Shown here: positions 47,876 through 50,426 of the stretch, piece after piece
Numbering within the stretch: the first letter of the stretch is position 1
How the letters are laid out: each line of letters begins with the position of its first letter
Origin: Legionella shakespearei DSM 23087
GTDB lineage: Bacteria; Pseudomonadota; Gammaproteobacteria; Legionellales; Legionellaceae
DNA: 50,426 nt
Direction: 5' to 3'
Assembly (NCBI RefSeq): GCF_000373765.1
Contig: NZ_KB892397.1
Location: 1 to 50,426, forward strand
Notes under the pieces: model-generated
The model's database searches: none
The model's input: the letters and a program-made list of their open reading frames with translations, nothing else
What the model was told of the DNA's origin: nothing
Made by a program: the position numbers and the translations under genes

Positions 47876-50055
47876 TATACCGTTTCTGCAGTTTGTTCTT
47901 CTTTCAGCAAGTGCTGTTCCAAACCAATATAATCAATCTTTCCTGAAGATAAAACAGGTATTTTACTCCCCGGATAAACAGTATGAGGCACTAATAGCTC
48001 TGTATTACCCTGCTCTTGAATTTTCTTAATAAACAATGCCTTATCTGCATGAGTCGCTTCGCTGAACAACAGGATTTGCTCCCCTTTCCTGGGGCATTTT
48101 CTGGTAACAGCAGCATGCAATACTTCAGGCCAGATTGACGCAGCAATGCCTTCTACCGCGGTCAGAGACACCATTTCACCCGCAATTTTAGCAAAGCGTT
48201 TTGCGCGTCCCGCAATGGTAATAAAACCATCAGCAGTCATGGTCACGATATCTCCTGTATCATGCCAACCATCAAAAGGAGGGTTAATAGTTCCAGTCTT
48301 GTCAGCACTCATATACCCACGCATCACATTAGGCCCACGCAGGAACAAACGTCCACCTTCCGCTATTCCTTCAACAGGCTCAATACGACTTTCCATAAGC
48401 GGCAATATTAACCCTACGCTTCCAGGCCTTGAAGCCAGAGGACAATTTAAAGAAATCACCGGTGAAGCTTCTGTAGCTCCATAACCTTCATAAATTTTTA
48501 CCCCAAAAGTTTCAGTCCAATGCCTGATGGTTTCCGGTTTTACTTTTTCAGCACCGGCAAAAATATAGCGGACACTGCTGAAATCATGCCGTTCAGCGGC
48601 TCTGGCGTATCCGGTTAGAAAGGTATCTGTTCCAAACATAATGGTAGCCCCGCTTTGATAAACCAATCCGGGAATCACTTTATAATGCAAAGGTGATGGA
48701 TAAAAAAAGCACTTAATCCCTTTAACCAGAGGAAGTACGCTACCGGCTGTCAAACCAAAACAATGGAAGATCGGCAGGGCATTAAAAAAGACATCACGGG
48801 ATGAGAAATCAACTCGCGATAACATTTGACAACAATTAGCCAACATATTCGCATGACTTAAGGCCACCCCTTTAGGCACGCCTTCAGAACCAGAGGTAAA
48901 CAAAACCACGCCAGTCTGTTCCGCGCTGATTTTTTCCCCTAACATTTTATAGGCCAGGGAAGGAAAGGCTCCTTTAAGCAGGCCAGACAGTTTATTCCCT
49001 AAATTGATAGAGGATTTAAAGTCTTCCAGGTAACGGATATTAATCCCCGCTGTCTGCAATTCTTCAATCAAGGGTTCCAGTTTGGCGGTTGCCACGAATT
49101 GTCTGGAAGTATAAATGGTTTTGATACCGGCTGTATGACAGGAAGAAAACAGATTATAAAATCCGGTACTGAAATTAAGCATAGCCGGAATACGTCTGTA
49201 CGCCTGCAATGCAAAAAAAGTAACCATACCGGCTATAGTAGTAGGCATCATAACCCCTACATATTCTCCCGCGGCCGTTTGTTTTTTTATTTGTCGTCCT
49301 AAAATAAAGCAACGCGCTATAAATTGTTTGTAACTTAAGGGCGCGCGATTGCTGTCTTCTATCTTGGCTTTATTTTTGTTGCCAATATTAGCTCCGTCTA
49401 TAAGGGCGCTGAATAAGGTATTGGGTTGAAAATTGTTAGCAAACGTCAAATCACTGATTAAACGAAACAAGCGCATCGCCACCGCCGCCCTGTCCACAGG
49501 CACATGGTCAGCCTGAATAAAAAGCTGTGAAGGCAATACATGAAGGGTAATTTTAGGAAACAGGCGAATGCGATGTTTGTTTTTGCTGATAGAAAAGATA
49601 CTGTGTTCGGCTCCTTCTATCCGGACAGGAATTACTTCAGCACCGGCTTTTTGTAAAATAAAACCAGGTCCATCAAATACTTTTAAACTGTCTTCATATT
49701 GCCGTAAGCCTTGCGGAAAAATAACACAGCGTTTACCCGCACGTATGGCTCGAATCAGGCTTTTAGTTGCCAGGGTGCTTGAAGGGTCAATGACAATGAC
49801 TTCGGCAAAGAGCATCAATAATTTCACCCACAGTTTCTTAAACATTCCAGGGTGAATGGCAACAGTCAGCCGTTCAGGTAAAAAAACGGAAAGCAGCAAG
49901 ACATCAATAACCGAGGTTCTATTGGCAATAATGACCGAATTAGGGGCTGGCTGATATTGCCCTTTTACTTCGACACGAAACCATCTTACCAATAATGCTT
50001 TTATTCCCTTTCTTGCGCGTTGTAACTGCTTTTCCTTCCAACTCAATTGTTCCAT
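47875..50055 (-). CDS. Aas-like fusion: degenerate PlsC acyltransferase domain plus acyl-AMP ligase
   Basis: This 726-residue two-domain protein resembles E. coli Aas (2-acylglycerophosphoethanolamine acyltransferase/acyl-ACP synthetase). Residues about 1-200 form a PlsC-type domain, and about 230-720 an AMP-dependent ligase with LFTSGSEGVPKG (385-396), EGYGATEASPVISLN and GWHDTGDI. The acyltransferase active-site motifs are altered. The HX4D box reads NRTSVID, so the catalytic His is Arg46, and the FPEG box reads FPQG (Gln115). DVLLLSVFLPERL and VFDGPGF otherwise follow Aas. The ligase half looks complete. The first domain may therefore be catalytically dead or changed. The gene ends against a small palindrome and is convergent with phaC. 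Aas-like homology is clear; substrate is not. Confidence 0.82.
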   Translation of the reverse strand: MEQLSWKEKQLQRARKGIKALLVRWFRVEVKGQYQPAPNSVIIANRTSVIDVLLLSVFLPERLTVAIHPGMFKKLWVKLLMLFAEVIVIDPSSTLATKSLIRAIRAGKRCVIFPQGLRQYEDSLKVFDGPGFILQKAGAEVIPVRIEGAEHSIFSISKNKHRIRLFPKITLHVLPSQLFIQADHVPVDRAAVAMRLFRLISDLTFANNFQPNTLFSALIDGANIGNKNKAKIEDSNRAPLSYKQFIARCFILGRQIKKQTAAGEYVGVMMPTTIAGMVTFFALQAYRRIPAMLNFSTGFYNLFSSCHTAGIKTIYTSRQFVATAKLEPLIEELQTAGINIRYLEDFKSSINLGNKLSGLLKGAFPSLAYKMLGEKISAEQTGVVLFTSGSEGVPKGVALSHANMLANCCQMLSRVDFSSRDVFFNALPIFHCFGLTAGSVLPLVKGIKCFFYPSPLHYKVIPGLVYQSGATIMFGTDTFLTGYARAAERHDFSSVRYIFAGAEKVKPETIRHWTETFGVKIYEGYGATEASPVISLNCPLASRPGSVGLILPLMESRIEPVEGIAEGGRLFLRGPNVMRGYMSADKTGTINPPFDGWHDTGDIVTMTADGFITIAGRAKRFAKIAGEMVSLTAVEGIAASIWPEVLHAAVTRKCPRKGEQILLFSEATHADKALFIKKIQEQGNTELLVPHTVYPGSKIPVLSSGKIDYIGLEQHLLKEEQTAETV

Positions 50056-50163
50056 AGTATTGATTCTCTGCTAAATTTTGTTTGGGTTATATTTGATCAG
50101 CACCAATTTTACAAGATTGGCATGAAATAAAATAGAGTCAGTATGAAGAACAGGGATACTCTG

Positions 50164-50197
50164 CGTCGTCCTGAGCGCGTCTTTTGGCGCGAAGGAT
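50164..50197. repeat. Single arm of family A repeat
   Basis: CGTCGTCCTGAGCGCGTCTT and GGCGCGAAGGAT form only the left arm; the right arm is absent and the sequence changes abruptly at 50198 to TGTAAGTTT. The TTTTGGCGCG variant matches copy 2 at 17979. It is a solo REP-like element or deletion remnant. Confidence 0.75.
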
Positions 50198-50237
50198 TGT
50201 AAGTTTAAAATTTTATATAATGTCGGATAAGAGAGTA

Positions 50238-50262
50238 GCTCTTTACTTCAAGAGTAAAGAGC
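50238..50262 (+). other. Perfect 10-bp hairpin in an unassigned leader region
   Basis: GCTCTTTACT-TCAAG-AGTAAAGAGC forms a perfect stem-loop. It opens a GC-richer stretch (about 50260-50340) that is unlike the surrounding AT-rich DNA and precedes the gene starting at 50408. No T-run follows. It may be part of a structured 5' leader or a small RNA; I do not recognise a known class. Confidence 0.4.
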
Positions 50263-50407
50263 GCGGGCGTGAGCGACCGTCGAAGGATTGGTTTAGCAAC
50301 CGCGGAGATCAAGGTACTCTGGCCCTGCTCTCGAAACGTTTGAATAGTTGATTGGACTCCTTAAAGTACGTCCGCTTACAATCCTAAACAATCAAATTCG
50401 AGGCATT

Positions 50408-50426
50408 ATGAAATTATACACTAATT
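50408..50426 (+). CDS. Start of a further gene, cut by the window end
   Basis: An ATG at 50408 has GAGG 4 nt upstream and opens a frame reading MKLYTN to the end of the window. Only six codons are visible, so no product can be named. Confidence 0.35.

Overview
The window looks like a chromosomal segment from a Legionella-type gammaproteobacterium (family Legionellaceae). Base composition is AT-leaning and housekeeping genes are gammaproteobacterial. They are interleaved with large, mostly orphan proteins built like Dot/Icm (type IVB) effectors: ankyrin-like and helical repeats, a U-box-like domain, a SidE-type phosphodiesterase domain, a PI-kinase-like/ankyrin protein, and an IcmL-like secretion-family protein. 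Genus is inferred from protein content, not from a marker gene; no rRNA or tRNA gene was seen.

Layout. 0-13.8 kb is accessory: two large candidate effectors, an IcmL-like periplasmic protein, a Spy/CpxP-like chaperone, a DUF2490 barrel, a PhaF-like phasin with a histone H1-like tail, a 995-residue orphan, a lactate/malate dehydrogenase-family enzyme, an outer-membrane barrel and a multi-pass membrane protein. 14-18 kb carries a P-loop kinase-like protein, NDH-2, a CHMI-family isomerase, a ferritin-like protein and a protein resembling the chemotaxis deamidase CheD. 18.2-20.4 kb is a GT2 - GtrA - YdjC/ChbG trio, probably for polyprenyl-linked aminosugar modification of the envelope. 20.6-24 kb has an EamA transporter, rdgB and a TPR-methyltransferase. 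24.2-26.1 kb is a LegA5/OpiA-like kinase-ankyrin protein with a PmrA-like box upstream. 26.4-36.2 kb is mainly housekeeping (algC, dut, coaBC, radC, a guanidine-III riboswitch plus gdx, ubiX, an RlmM-like methyltransferase, a GNAT, argE). 36.2-42.3 kb is a complete suf operon (regulator, sufBCDS, sufU, sufT) running into epmA, with two copies of a probable operator upstream. 42.8-45.6 kb encodes a 951-residue protein combining propeller-like repeats, a candidate ADP-ribosyltransferase domain and a SidE-type PDE domain. 45.8-50.1 kb has phaC and an Aas-like fusion whose acyltransferase motifs are degenerate. The window ends at the first codons of another gene.

Non-coding structure. Intergenic spaces are packed with at least eight families of long palindromic (REPIN- or MITE-like) repeats. 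The commonest, with arms starting CGTCGTCCTGAGCGCG, occurs seven times as a full palindrome and once as a single arm. One copy holds a nested fragment of another family flanked by a 6-bp direct repeat, another abuts a 14-bp minisatellite, and two genes take their stop codon from the TAGCC end of a repeat.

The most striking candidates are the mART-PDE protein (a domain order reversed relative to SidE), the CheD-like protein, the U-box-like effector, the guanidine-III riboswitch/gdx unit and the paired suf operators.
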